A stretch of 64,000 nucleotides of DNA, taken from Microcystis panniformis FACHB-1757. GTDB lineage: Bacteria > Cyanobacteriota > Cyanobacteriia > Cyanobacteriales > Microcystaceae. The stretch covers positions 1,984,001 to 2,048,000 of the forward strand of contig NZ_CP011339.1 in assembly GCF_001264245.1 (NCBI RefSeq), given 5' to 3'. A program made the position numbers and the translations under genes. Numbering within the stretch: the first letter of the stretch is position 1; each line of letters opens with the position of its first letter. Below are positions 46,143 through 54,218 of the stretch, piece after piece. The notes under the pieces are model-generated. The model was not told the DNA's origin. It made no database searches and worked only from the letters and a program-made list of their open reading frames with translations.

Positions 46143-46532
46143 ATGAGCAATAACTACGAAACTCTTTACATTCTCCGTCCCGATTTAGGGGAAGAAGTCG
46201 TTCAGCAACAAGTGGAACGTTATCGAACTCTGATTAGCGAACACAGCGCCACAGACATTCAAGTTAAGGTGTGGGGTAAAAAACGTCTGGCCTATCCCAT
46301 CAAAAAACTCAATGATGGTGTCTATGTGCAGATGAATTATCAGGCAACCGGCAAACAAGTCGCCCCCATGGAACGGGCCATGCGTTTAAGTGATGAGGTT
46401 ATTCGTTATTTAACCCTAAAACTCGATCGCGTGGTAGCCCCCCCTGCCGATTTATCTCCCCTAACGGAAATTCCCCCCTCTCCTATCACCGAAGCGGTGG
46501 TGGAAGATGACGGTATCTCCGCTGAAGATTAA
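46143..46532 (+). CDS. rpsF: 30S ribosomal protein S6
   Basis: A 129-residue S6 protein of the small ribosomal subunit. Family features are the start NYETLYILRPDLGEEVV, the central KVWGKKRLAYPIKK and YVQMNYQATGKQV, and an acidic C-terminal tail. It ends one base before the convergent Uma2 gene. Its 3' part has been copied to 49438-49629 with an internal deletion. Confidence 0.96.
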   Translation: MSNNYETLYILRPDLGEEVVQQQVERYRTLISEHSATDIQVKVWGKKRLAYPIKKLNDGVYVQMNYQATGKQVAPMERAMRLSDEVIRYLTLKLDRVVAPPADLSPLTEIPPSPITEAVVEDDGISAED

Positions 46533-47216
46533 TTATAGTCTCAACTGTGTCGGGTCAATGCCCAATTCCCGTAATCGAGCAAAAGCGCGATCGCGTTCTT
46601 GTTGTGCTTGGTTGCGTTCTTGTTGTGCTTGGTTGCGTTCCTCAAAGAGGGTTTCAGGGTCTTTAAATCGTTCCCCATTGGGATAAAAGACCTCTAAACC
46701 CTCTTCAAACATCTCAAACCGAATCCCTAGGATTGGGGAAGTCCAAGGAAAATTCAAGGCCGTTACTGGGAAAAAATCCTCTTGCTGATTGGCCCGCACC
46801 AATCCCCAGAAATCATGGGAGTCTGGGTCATAGAAAAACATTTCTAATACCCCATGCTCCCGATAGAAAGACTGCTTTTTGAGCATTTCCCTGGCACTAT
46901 TGCTCGGAGAGAGGATTTCAAACACTACCTGGGGAGCAATATTGTCTTCTTCCCATTGTTTATAGCTGCCGCGCTCACCCGGTGGACGGCCGAAAACTAC
47001 CATGGCATCGGGAGCTTGACGGGGAGCGGGGGGTACAGTTACCTGCTGGGGATACCAGAGCAAATCTCCAGCGACAAAGACGGTTTGCCCTTTAAATAAA
47101 TACTTGAGATTGGCAACCAAGCGAACAATCCAGCGATATTGAACTGTGTTGTCGGCCATAGGTTTACCGTCGGAGTCAGGATAGAAAAGTTGGGGTTCGA
47201 TGGGTGCTTGAACCAT
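46533..47216 (-). CDS. Uma2-family (DUF820) protein with coiled-coil tail, copy 1
   Basis: A 227-residue Uma2 protein. The PD-(D/E)XK elements are PDAMVVFGRPPG, VVFEILSPSNS and EMFFYDPDSHDF. The C-terminal end has a heptad repeat RNQAQQE (two units, then RDRAFARL), likely a short coiled coil. It is nearly identical to copy 2 at 49636-50355, which has two more repeat units and a shorter end. It ends directly against rpsF. Confidence 0.88.
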   Translation of the reverse strand: MVQAPIEPQLFYPDSDGKPMADNTVQYRWIVRLVANLKYLFKGQTVFVAGDLLWYPQQVTVPPAPRQAPDAMVVFGRPPGERGSYKQWEEDNIAPQVVFEILSPSNSAREMLKKQSFYREHGVLEMFFYDPDSHDFWGLVRANQQEDFFPVTALNFPWTSPILGIRFEMFEEGLEVFYPNGERFKDPETLFEERNQAQQERNQAQQERDRAFARLRELGIDPTQLRL

Positions 47217-47296
47217 GCTTTATCTCTTGCGATCGCATTTTTGCCTAGCTTTATTGTATCACCGCAAATCCTCGGTTTGAAACCCTGTCCTTTTAT

Positions 47297-47409
47297 ACTA
47301 AATCCGTTGAGTAACGCACAGAAAACGGGTTTCTCCGAGAAACCCGTTTTCTACTCATGCAAAAGTCAAAGGGGGGAATAAATAATCAGTTTTTAATAAC
47401 AGGATTTAG
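47297..47409. mobile_element. MITE family A (ACTAAATC ends), inside duplicated segment, copy 1
   Basis: ACTAAATCCGTTGAGTAACG, hairpin GAAAACGGGTTTCTCCGAG and complement, ending TTTTAATAACAGGATTTA. Lies between the Uma2 and PD-(D/E)XK genes and was duplicated with them (copy at 50436-50548). Confidence 0.8.
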
Positions 47410-47425
47410 GATTACATCTAAATTT

Positions 47426-48013
47426 TTAATAAAGTCGAGGTTGAAAATTATCGGGAATATCCAATTCAAATACTTGGTCATGAATCCGAGCCACATAAAG
47501 CCCTTCTTGCAGAATTTTTTCCCGTAATTCTGATGATAAATGAACCGCCGCTAATATGCCATAGAGTTTTTTATCTTTGTGTTCAGGGAAAAAGCGGCGA
47601 AACCGTTGCAAAATACTTTTTAATTGTGAAATAGACTCCTCTCTAGCATGACTTTTAACCTCGACGATATAGGCAGTATTTAGCTGACCATTGGTATAGG
47701 CAAGAACATCAATTTCTAGGTGTTTTCCATCTTTACTGACTCGCACACTGGGACTAACAACTTCCATACCAAAGCGTTGTCTGAGAATCGTTTCCATTGA
47801 AGGGAGGGCAAGTCCTTCGGTAAAGCTGCCGAATTTTGCACCGAGTCCCCCAATTTGCTGACCTAATTCTTTGAGTTGTTTGTCAGTTTTCTTCTGTTGC
47901 TGACTAACTTCCTTCAGTTGTTTGTCGGTTTCTTTTTGAGCGGCAGTTAATTCAGCTTGAGCAGTCGCTAATTCGACTAAGAGTCGCCATACGTCTTCGG
48001 ATGTAGTTGCCAT
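47426..48013 (-). CDS. DUF3782-like PD-(D/E)XK protein, copy 1
   Basis: A 195-residue protein. The N-terminal 70 residues form a coiled coil with KETDKQLKEVSQQQKK and KKTDKQLKELGQQ repeats. The C-terminal domain has a nuclease-like core: HLEIDVLAY with the Asp, then AYIVEVKSH with the Glu-x-Lys. Such proteins are common in cyanobacteria and their role is unknown. The protein is identical to copy 2 at 50565-51152. Confidence 0.82.
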   Translation of the reverse strand: MATTSEDVWRLLVELATAQAELTAAQKETDKQLKEVSQQQKKTDKQLKELGQQIGGLGAKFGSFTEGLALPSMETILRQRFGMEVVSPSVRVSKDGKHLEIDVLAYTNGQLNTAYIVEVKSHAREESISQLKSILQRFRRFFPEHKDKKLYGILAAVHLSSELREKILQEGLYVARIHDQVFELDIPDNFQPRLY

Positions 48014-48155
48014 AGCTAATTTTTTCTCTCTGATTTGGTCTATTGCTATTTTACTGAATTTTGCCGATTCATGAAGAAGATAGTGCTTTTGCCTTTGAGT
48101 AAGAGAGCGATAAGTAGGGCGTGTTACGCTGTCGCTAACATACCTTTATTTTTAT

Positions 48156-48392
48156 AAGTACCTAAGCAAAATTAATTACACATATCTAACCCCCTCTTGC
48201 CTTTTGCCTCTTGCCTATCGGCTCTTCTCGACTTTGTGTGATAATTTTTGCTTATGGAATCGTGAAATGCTTATCAGGCAAGACTTTTAGTGCTATTTGG
48301 CGGAATAAACTATCAGTATAGACCTCGTTTCCACACAGAAACCAGAAGAGCCGCCTATCTTCACTAAGAAATTAATTTTGCACGACTACTTA
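48156..48392. mobile_element. MITE family B copy interrupted by another MITE
   Basis: The outer ends are TAAGTACCTAAGCAAAATTA (48156) and TAATTTTGCACGACTACTTA (ending 48392), matching the copy at 37211-37309. The middle is split by the IS4-type MITE at 48220-48352. The rest of 48014-48505 holds no gene; GGGCGTGTTACGCTGTCGC near 48118 is another dispersed-repeat relic. Confidence 0.75.
48220..48352. mobile_element. 133-bp MITE derived from the IS4-type element at 60677
   Basis: It starts GGCTCTTCTCGACTTTGTGT and ends CACACAGAAACCAGAAGAGCC in two overlapping parts, the same ends as the IS at 60677-62093. The first ~50 bases and last ~45 bases match the IS. The heptamer GCCTATC flanks both sides (48213-48219 and 48353-48359), a clear target duplication. 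It has no coding capacity. Confidence 0.88.
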
Positions 48393-48505
48393 AGTAACTT
48401 AGAGTATTTTTAAGATTTGATAAATTTAACGGCAAGGGCTTGACATCTACAGACAAAAATGGTAGTTTTGCGAGTGCAACGCCATCTTTTAGGAGACATT
48501 TAGTC

Positions 48506-49209
48506 ATGACATTAGTAAAACTGATTGATTGTCGGGGGGGGGGGGAAGAATAGCTTATCAAAAAATAGCGATCGCTTCCTCTGCCATTGCTTTTAGCGCT
48601 CTAGCAATATCACCAGTTCAAGCTGCTCAGCTAATTATTCCCAACACAACTGTTTTAGGGACTAATGTTTTTTCCGGGCCAACTTTCACGGTTTCTCAAA
48701 ACTTTCTCCCGTCAGACACCTTAAGTGTTAATGTGTCTGGAACAGTAGATGTCTGGTCTGGAACATTGACTATGAATGCTGCGGGTATTATTACCCAAAC
48801 AACAGCTGCAGGATTCAGTGTGGGACAAACTGCCGCGACGGGTTCCGGGGGAACACTTCCAGGTAAACCCAATGGTTCTCTACTTATTGGTAATAGCACA
48901 CTGGGATTTTTTCCTCTATTCTCAGCTAATGCAGCCAATGGTTTAGGCAATGCCAATCCACCAACAAATTTATCATTATCTGGTGTGCCTTTATCCAGCA
49001 TCTTTACAAATGTAGGCTTTACGGGTATTACTAATGGCACTGTTCTTCAGTTTCGTGTCAACGATATTAATGCTTTTGATAATAGCGGTCAATTTGTCAT
49101 TACCTCAACCCCTGAACCTAGCACAATTTTAGGCTTGGGTTTATTGGGATTGGGTGCTTTCTGCCAGCGCAAACTATCTCAAGGGAAGAAGTCAAAACAG
49201 GATAATTGA
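48506..49209 (+). CDS. PEP-CTERM protein behind a poly-G tract
   Basis: About 226 residues or more. A signal peptide (IAIASSAIAFSALAISPVQA) leads to a Ser/Thr/Gly-rich beta body and the C-terminal sorting signal (TPEPSTILGLGLLGLGAF, then basic residues). The natural start is ATG 48506, with AGGAGA ten bases upstream, but after eleven codons the frame meets a run of 12 G (48534-48545) and goes out of frame. With 13 (or 10) G the ATG would be in frame. A TTG at 48529 is the only start in the downstream frame as given. The G run may be a read error or a real phase-variation switch. Confidence 0.75.
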
Positions 49210-49225
49210 GTTGGGAACTTTGGGA

Positions 49226-49300
49226 TTTATCCCCCCTTGATCCCCCCCTTAATAAGGAGGGTATATGACAGTTTTTAACACCTACCTACATATAGAAAAA
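49226..49300. repeat. C-rich dispersed repeat
   Basis: ATCCCCCCTTGATCCCCCC, TTAATAAGGAGGG then TTTTTAACACCTACCTAC resembles the repeat at 7470-7550. No gene between 49210 and 49381. Confidence 0.6.
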
Positions 49301-49381
49301 TAGGGGTTGGGTTGAGCAATAGCAAGGCCCAACCTGCTATTTTATAATTGTCAAAGGTAGGTCTTTTTCTTTTCTAACTTC

Positions 49382-49438
49382 TCAACATAAGTCAATCGCC
49401 TCTTTGATATTTTGTAGAGCTTCTTCTTGAGTCTCACG
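49382..49438 (-). pseudogene. HicB-type antitoxin fragment
   Basis: Nineteen codons LRETQEEALQNIKEAIDLC and stop read on the minus strand. They match the conserved C-terminal helix of HicB-family antitoxins (TQEEALQNIKEAI). The rest of the gene is gone, replaced by the duplicated rpsF segment. A separate hicAB pair lies 4 kb away. Confidence 0.6.
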
Positions 49439-49629
49439 AAGTCGTTCAGCAACAAGTCGCCCCCATGGAACGGGCCATGGGTTTAAGTGATGAGGTTATT
49501 CGTTATTTAACCCTAAAACTCGATCGCGTGGTGGCTCCCCCTGCGGATTTATCTCCCTTAACGGAAATTCCCCCCTCTCCTATCACCGAAGCGGTGGTGG
49601 AAGATGACGGTATCTCCGCGGAAGATTAA
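49438..49629 (+). pseudogene. rpsF 3' fragment (duplicated, internally deleted)
   Basis: Bases 49438-49457 match 46194-46213 and the sequence then jumps to the match of 46356-46532. The 142 missing bases lie between two AACAAGT copies in rpsF, so a deletion between short direct repeats explains the junction. It starts the 1.8-kb duplicated block and has no start codon. Confidence 0.85.
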
Positions 49630-49635
49630 TTATAG

Positions 49636-50355
49636 TCACAACTGTGTTGGGTCAATGCCCAATTCCCGTAATCGGGCAAAAGCGCGATCACGTTCTTGTT
49701 GTGCTTGGTCGCGTTCTTGTTGTGCTTGGTTGCGTTCTTGTTGTGCTTGGTTGCGTTCTTGTTGTGCTTGGTTGCGCTCCTCAAAGAGGGTTTCAGGGTC
49801 TTTAAATCGTTCCCCATTGGGATAAAAGACCTCTAAACCCTCTTCAAACATCTCAAACCGAATCCCTAGGATTGGGGAAGTCCAGGGAAAATTCAAGGCC
49901 GTTACTGGGAAAAATTCCTCTTGCTGATTGGGTCGCACCAATCCCCAGAAATCATGGGAGTCTGGGTCATAGAAAAACATTTCTAATACCCCATGCTCCC
50001 GATAGAAAGACTGCTTTTTGAGCATTTCCCTGGCACTATTGCTCGGAGAGAGGATTTCAAACACTACCTGGGGAGCAATATTGTCTTCTTCCCATTGTTT
50101 ATAGCTGCCGCGCTCACCCGGTGGACGGCCGAAAACTACCATGGCATCGGGAGCTTGACGGGGAGCGGGGGGTACAGTTACCTGCTGGGGATACCAGAGC
50201 AAATCTCCGGCGACAAAGACGGTTTGCTCCTTAAATAAATACCTGAGATTGGCAACCAAGCGAACAATCCAGCGATATTGAACTGTGTTGTCGGCCATAG
50301 GTTTACCGTCGGAGTCAGGATAGAAAAGTTGGGGTTCGATGGGTGCTTGAACCAT
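49636..50355 (-). CDS. Uma2-family (DUF820) protein with coiled-coil tail, copy 2
   Basis: A 239-residue near-identical copy of the protein at 46533-47216. Differences: four instead of two RNQAQQE-type heptads (21-bp units) and an earlier stop (DPTQL versus DPTQLRL). The nuclease-like elements VVFGRPPG and VVFEILSPSNS are unchanged. The repeat number change probably arose by slippage after duplication. Confidence 0.88.
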   Translation of the reverse strand: MVQAPIEPQLFYPDSDGKPMADNTVQYRWIVRLVANLRYLFKEQTVFVAGDLLWYPQQVTVPPAPRQAPDAMVVFGRPPGERGSYKQWEEDNIAPQVVFEILSPSNSAREMLKKQSFYREHGVLEMFFYDPDSHDFWGLVRPNQQEEFFPVTALNFPWTSPILGIRFEMFEEGLEVFYPNGERFKDPETLFEERNQAQQERNQAQQERNQAQQERDQAQQERDRAFARLRELGIDPTQL

Positions 50356-50435
50356 GCTTTATCTCTTGCGATCGCATTTTGGCCTAACTTTATTGTATCA
50401 TCGCAAATCCTGGGTTTGAAACCCTCTCCTTTTAT

Positions 50436-50548
50436 ACTAAATCCGTTGAGTAACGCACAGAAAACGGGTTTCTCCGAGAAACCCGTTTTCTACTCATGCA
50501 AAAGTCAAAGGGGGGAATAAATAATCAGTTTTTAATAACAGGATTTAG
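50436..50548. mobile_element. MITE family A (ACTAAATC ends), inside duplicated segment, copy 2
   Basis: Same sequence as 47297-47409; it was carried along in the segmental duplication and so is not an independent insertion. Confidence 0.8.
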
Positions 50549-50564
50549 GATTACATCTAAATTT

Positions 50565-51152
50565 TTAATAAAGTCGAGGTTGAAAATTATCGGGAATATC
50601 CAATTCAAATACTTGGTCATGAATCCGAGCCACATAAAGCCCTTCTTGCAGAATTTTTTCCCGTAATTCTGATGATAAATGAACCGCCGCTAATATGCCA
50701 TAGAGTTTTTTATCTTTGTGTTCAGGGAAAAAGCGGCGAAACCGTTGCAAAATACTTTTTAATTGTGAAATAGACTCCTCTCTAGCATGACTTTTAACCT
50801 CGACGATATAGGCAGTATTTAGCTGACCATTGGTATAGGCAAGAACATCAATTTCTAGGTGTTTTCCATCTTTACTGACTCGCACACTGGGACTAACAAC
50901 TTCCATACCAAAGCGTTGTCTGAGAATCGTTTCCATTGAAGGGAGGGCAAGTCCTTCGGTAAAGCTGCCGAATTTTGCACCGAGTCCCCCAATTTGCTGA
51001 CCTAATTCTTTGAGTTGTTTGTCAGTTTTCTTCTGTTGCTGACTAACTTCCTTCAGTTGTTTGTCGGTTTCTTTTTGAGCGGCAGTTAATTCAGCTTGAG
51101 CAGTCGCTAATTCGACTAAGAGTCGCCATACGTCTTCGGATGTAGTTGCCAT
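50565..51152 (-). CDS. DUF3782-like PD-(D/E)XK protein, copy 2
   Basis: 195 residues, identical to the protein at 47426-48013: N-terminal KETDKQLKE coiled coil and a C-terminal HLEIDVLAY / AYIVEVKSH core. Identity at protein level and near identity at DNA level show that the duplication is recent. The duplicated block ends about 60 bases after this gene's start. Confidence 0.82.
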   Translation of the reverse strand: MATTSEDVWRLLVELATAQAELTAAQKETDKQLKEVSQQQKKTDKQLKELGQQIGGLGAKFGSFTEGLALPSMETILRQRFGMEVVSPSVRVSKDGKHLEIDVLAYTNGQLNTAYIVEVKSHAREESISQLKSILQRFRRFFPEHKDKKLYGILAAVHLSSELREKILQEGLYVARIHDQVFELDIPDNFQPRLY

Positions 51153-51324
51153 AGCTAATTTTTTCTCTCTGATTTGGTCTATTGCTATTTTACTGAATTT
51201 TGCCGATTCACGAGGAAGATTTTTGACTAATTTACCAATGCGATGGAGTAAATTTTATGTTAATCACTAAACTTCCCTGATGTCAAGATACTCAAAACGA
51301 TAAAACTGCTAATGGAGACAATCA

Positions 51325-51771
51325 ATGATGCAAAGAATTCACGCCTTAAAACAACTCTATGAGATTGATGACTCTCAATGGCTAGGAGAAACCGTTAGCT
51401 TGCTTAGAAATCATCAATTTCAACAGCTAGACTTAGAACATTTAATCGAGGAATTAGAGGATTTTGGCAAAGAAAAGAAAAATGCGGTAGCCAGTCTTTC
51501 AGAACAGATTATCCGCCATCTATTATTACTGCAATACTGAACAAAATAGGCAGAATATAAGACAATTCATTAGCAGGAAGAAATTTATAATTTTCGGACT
51601 CAATTAAGGCGAAAAATGACGGCTAATCTCCGCAATTCTTGAGAAGAAGAATTAAACTCTATCTACCAAGATGCGTTAGGTTTTGTCAAAATAAAACCAG
51701 TGAATACTGTGATTTTCCCTCTCAATGTCCTTACTTACTAGAAGAATTACTAGATCGCTCTTGGTTGCCAT
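51325..51771 (+). pseudogene. DUF29 protein, decayed
   Basis: The first 71 residues (HALKQLYEIDDSQWLGETVSLL, LEHLIEELEDFGKEKKNAV) match DUF29, a family of about 150 residues common in cyanobacteria. The frame stops at 51540. Remains of the C-terminal half can be read further on in other frames (RQFISRK.., EELNSIYQDALGFVKI, LLEELLDRSWLP then stop at about 51771). Several stops and shifts show real decay. Confidence 0.75.
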
Positions 51772-52133
51772 AAAAATCAGATCAAGAAAAGGATGTTATG
51801 ACAGCAATTAAAGAATTAGGCTCTTCGGTTTGTGTTATGCAATGGACGGGGGTTATAAGGGATGGAACCCTTATAGAGAAAGGCATTTAGCGATTTTTGT
51901 CAATTGTTTTTATCTAGAGCGAACTAATCAATTAAGTCTCTTGCCAGATAAGGATTTAGCCGATTTATGCCCCCCTATCGAACCATAACAAGTAACGAAG
52001 AGCCAAGAATTAGAACAATTAGAACAAGGAAAGGTAGTTTTTTTCTGGAGAAAATTATTTTCAAATTATTTTGATAAAACTTAACAAAAATCCACCAAAA
52101 AACTATTGACTTGGAACCCTAAAAGTAGTACAG
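51772..52133. other. Degenerate coding remnant before the DUF2887 gene
   Basis: A frame near 51885-51990 reads RHLAIFVNCFYLERTNQLSL, LPDKDLADLCPPIEP and stop, a plausible gene remnant with no start. I do not recognise its family. No intact gene. Confidence 0.4.
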
Positions 52134-52160
52134 TTGGCTTCAATTGTATTTACTCAAATA

Positions 52161-53045
52161 ATGAAAACTGATAAAATATTTTATACCTTATTTCAAGTCT
52201 TTCCCGAACTTCTCTTTCAACTGCTAGGAAAATCTCCCAATCTGGCGCAAAATTATCAATTTAAATCAGTCGAAATCAAAGAATTAGCTTTCCGACTCGA
52301 TGGGGTATTTATTCCCGATGCAGACCCCCCAGATTATCCGCTTTACTTTGTGGAAGTTCAATTTCAAAAGGATGAGGATTTTTATTGGCGATTCATCACT
52401 CAAATTTTCCTCTATCTCAAGCAGTATAAGCCTGAACGTACTTGCTGTCCCGTAATTATCTGGGGAAGGCGACGCTTAGACACCGGGTTTCCCCTCGCTT
52501 ACCAGAATTTGCTAAACTTAGAGCAGATGCAACGGATATATCTCGATGAAATCGAGGGTGAGTCCCCTCCATCTCTTGGGATAAGTATCCTCCAGTTTAT
52601 CGTCATCAGCACGAAAAAAGCACCAGAACAGGTTCAATCCTTGATTGACCAAACTCGCCAACAGATTGTTGACCCTAACACTCAAAGAAATGTTATCGAG
52701 TTAATCGAGAAGATTATTATCTACAAATTTCCGCAGAAAAGTCGCCAGGAGTTAGAAGCCATGTTTAATCTCACGGAATGGAAACAAACCAAGTTTTATC
52801 AAGAAGCTAAGGAAGAGGGAAAACTTGAAGGAAAACTTGAAGGAAAACTTGAAGGAAAACTTGAAGGAAAACTTGAAGGGAAACTTGAAGGGAAACTTGA
52901 AGGAAAACTTGAAGGAAAACTTGAAGGGAAATTAGAAACAATTCCCCTTCTGGTTAGGTTGGGACTTAATGAAGAACAAATTGCGCGGGAATTAAATCTA
53001 AAAGTTGAGATTGTTCGTCAATTTATTACCAATCAGAACAATTAA
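52161..53045 (+). CDS. DUF2887 / Rpn-type nuclease-like protein with LEGK repeat
   Basis: About 294 residues starting MKTDKIFYTLFQVFPELLFQ, the usual start of DUF2887 proteins in the PD-(D/E)XK transposase-like group; the ATG at 52161 is preferred over the upstream TTG. Core motifs are RLDGVFIPDADPPDYPLYFVEVQFQKDED, read as LDGVFIP (Asp) and YFVEVQFQ (Glu-x-Gln). Between 52825 and 52935 a 12-base unit (GAAGGAAAACTT) is repeated about ten times, giving (EGKL)n. The end (LVRLGLNEEQIARELNLKVE) looks like a helix-turn-helix. A partial copy of the C-terminal part follows. Confidence 0.82.
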   Translation: MKTDKIFYTLFQVFPELLFQLLGKSPNLAQNYQFKSVEIKELAFRLDGVFIPDADPPDYPLYFVEVQFQKDEDFYWRFITQIFLYLKQYKPERTCCPVIIWGRRRLDTGFPLAYQNLLNLEQMQRIYLDEIEGESPPSLGISILQFIVISTKKAPEQVQSLIDQTRQQIVDPNTQRNVIELIEKIIIYKFPQKSRQELEAMFNLTEWKQTKFYQEAKEEGKLEGKLEGKLEGKLEGKLEGKLEGKLEGKLEGKLEGKLETIPLLVRLGLNEEQIARELNLKVEIVRQFITNQNN

Positions 53046-53082
53046 CCAAACCTTGGCTAATTTACTAAAATAGGTTTAATCC

Positions 53083-53403
53083 TTGATTGACCAAACTCGC
53101 CAACAGATTGTTGACCCTAACACTCAAAGAAATGTTATCGAGTTAATCGAGAAGATTATTATCTACAAATTTCCGCAGAAAAGTCGCCAGGAGTTAGAAG
53201 CCATGTTTAATCTCACGGAATGGAAACAAACCAAGTTTTATCAAGAAGCTAAGAAAGAAGGAAAAATTGAAGGTAAAATTGAAGGTAAAATGGAAACAAT
53301 TCCGCTTCTGGTTAGGTTGGGACTTAATGAAGAACAAATTGCGCGGGAATTAAATCTAAAAGTTGAGATTGTTCATCAATTTATTACCAATCAGAACAAT
53401 TAA
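53083..53403 (+). pseudogene. Duplicated C-terminal part of the DUF2887 gene
   Basis: From LIDQTRQQIVDPNTQRN to the end this repeats residues of the preceding gene nearly exactly, but the repeat tract is reduced to about three units (EGKIEGKIEGKM). The start TTG is simply a codon inside the copied region. It is a tandem partial duplication, probably not a separate functional gene. Confidence 0.8.
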
Positions 53404-53561
53404 AACTTTTGAGAGATTGCTTCGGGGAGGGATTACTTTTCCCCAAAAGGGAGAATCTCTCAATCTCCCCTCGCAATGACAATCTTCCTTTCGGTATCCT
53501 GTATAGTTCTGGTAGCAATAGGTGAGAGTAGGGTAAACTTCTAAGTATTCTTCTAGTTTTG

Positions 53562-53801
53562 TTAATTTATTTTTGTCAAAATTTCTCCCTTTTTAGTTAT
53601 CTCAGGATGAGGTAAAGATTCCCCTAATTTCTGATAAAGTTGTATCAGAGATTCTAGGACTTCTTCAGCATTTTTCACAGCTTCAGCATAAGTATTACCA
53701 TGAGTCCGCCATTTTTGTCCAGGAAAGTCGGGTAAGCCAACTAGATAACAATTATCTTCATCAGACCACTGAAGCACTATTCTATATTTAAGTTTTTTCA
53801 T
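53562..53801 (-). CDS. hicB: HicB-family antitoxin
   Basis: A 79-residue protein starting MKKLKYRIVLQWSDEDNCYLV. The motif GLPDFPGQKWRTHGNTYAEAVKNAEEVLESLIQ (in parts: LPDFPG, THGNTYAEAVKNAEE) is typical of HicB antitoxins. The start at 53801 overlaps the hicA stop by 14 bases; the longer open frame from 53951 runs through hicA in another frame and is not real. It neutralises HicA and usually represses the operon. Confidence 0.85.
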   Translation of the reverse strand: MKKLKYRIVLQWSDEDNCYLVGLPDFPGQKWRTHGNTYAEAVKNAEEVLESLIQLYQKLGESLPHPEITKKGEILTKIN

Positions 53802-54003
53802 CTTCTTTTCTCCTGACCTCTTCAATAGCATTTTTGACTTCTTGTTCTTGGTAACGTTTAGCATCTGCTCCGTCTTTTCCCGATAGGGTGATTTTTCCTG
53901 TATATAGAGGGTGTAACCAATGGTTGTGACTGCCTTTTCCCGGAAAATCAATAAATCCAGCTTTTTTGAGCATTTGTTTTAATTCTCTGATTTTTTTGGG
54001 CAT
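53788..54003 (-). CDS. hicA: HicA-family mRNA interferase toxin
   Basis: A 71-residue HicA toxin: KIRELKQMLKKAGF, the catalytic His in GKGSHNHWLHP, and the ITLSGKDGADAK loop. HicA has a double-stranded-RNA-binding fold and cleaves mRNA. First gene of a hicA-hicB operon with a 14-base overlap. A decayed hicB end from another locus lies at 49382-49438. Confidence 0.85.
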   Translation of the reverse strand: MPKKIRELKQMLKKAGFIDFPGKGSHNHWLHPLYTGKITLSGKDGADAKRYQEQEVKNAIEEVRRKEDEKT

Positions 54004-54218
54004 CAGTCAAGATTTGCTGGATAAGGTAATTTGCTGGAGGGTGTGACAAGTCTTGTATAATTTTTATTATATAAGGATTTCGACCATTGAGCGGTTAGTG
54101 GAGAAGCAGGGGAGCGGGACCAGGGGAGAGGGGAAGCAGGGAAGCGGGGGAGTACAGGTTTTTGCTCTTCTGTTGTCTCCCTTTTCCTTGGCTCACCAGT
54201 GCTAGAAGATTTAGTCAA

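Noticed and set aside
46000..46150. N-terminal extension of the FAH-family protein to 46150
   Set aside because: The extra 51 residues are unlike the family and overlap the rpsF start; Met at 45997 is the better start.
54003..54218. 71-codon minus-strand open frame upstream of hicA
   Set aside because: It consists of GGGGAAGC-like simple repeats; more likely the promoter region of hicAB.
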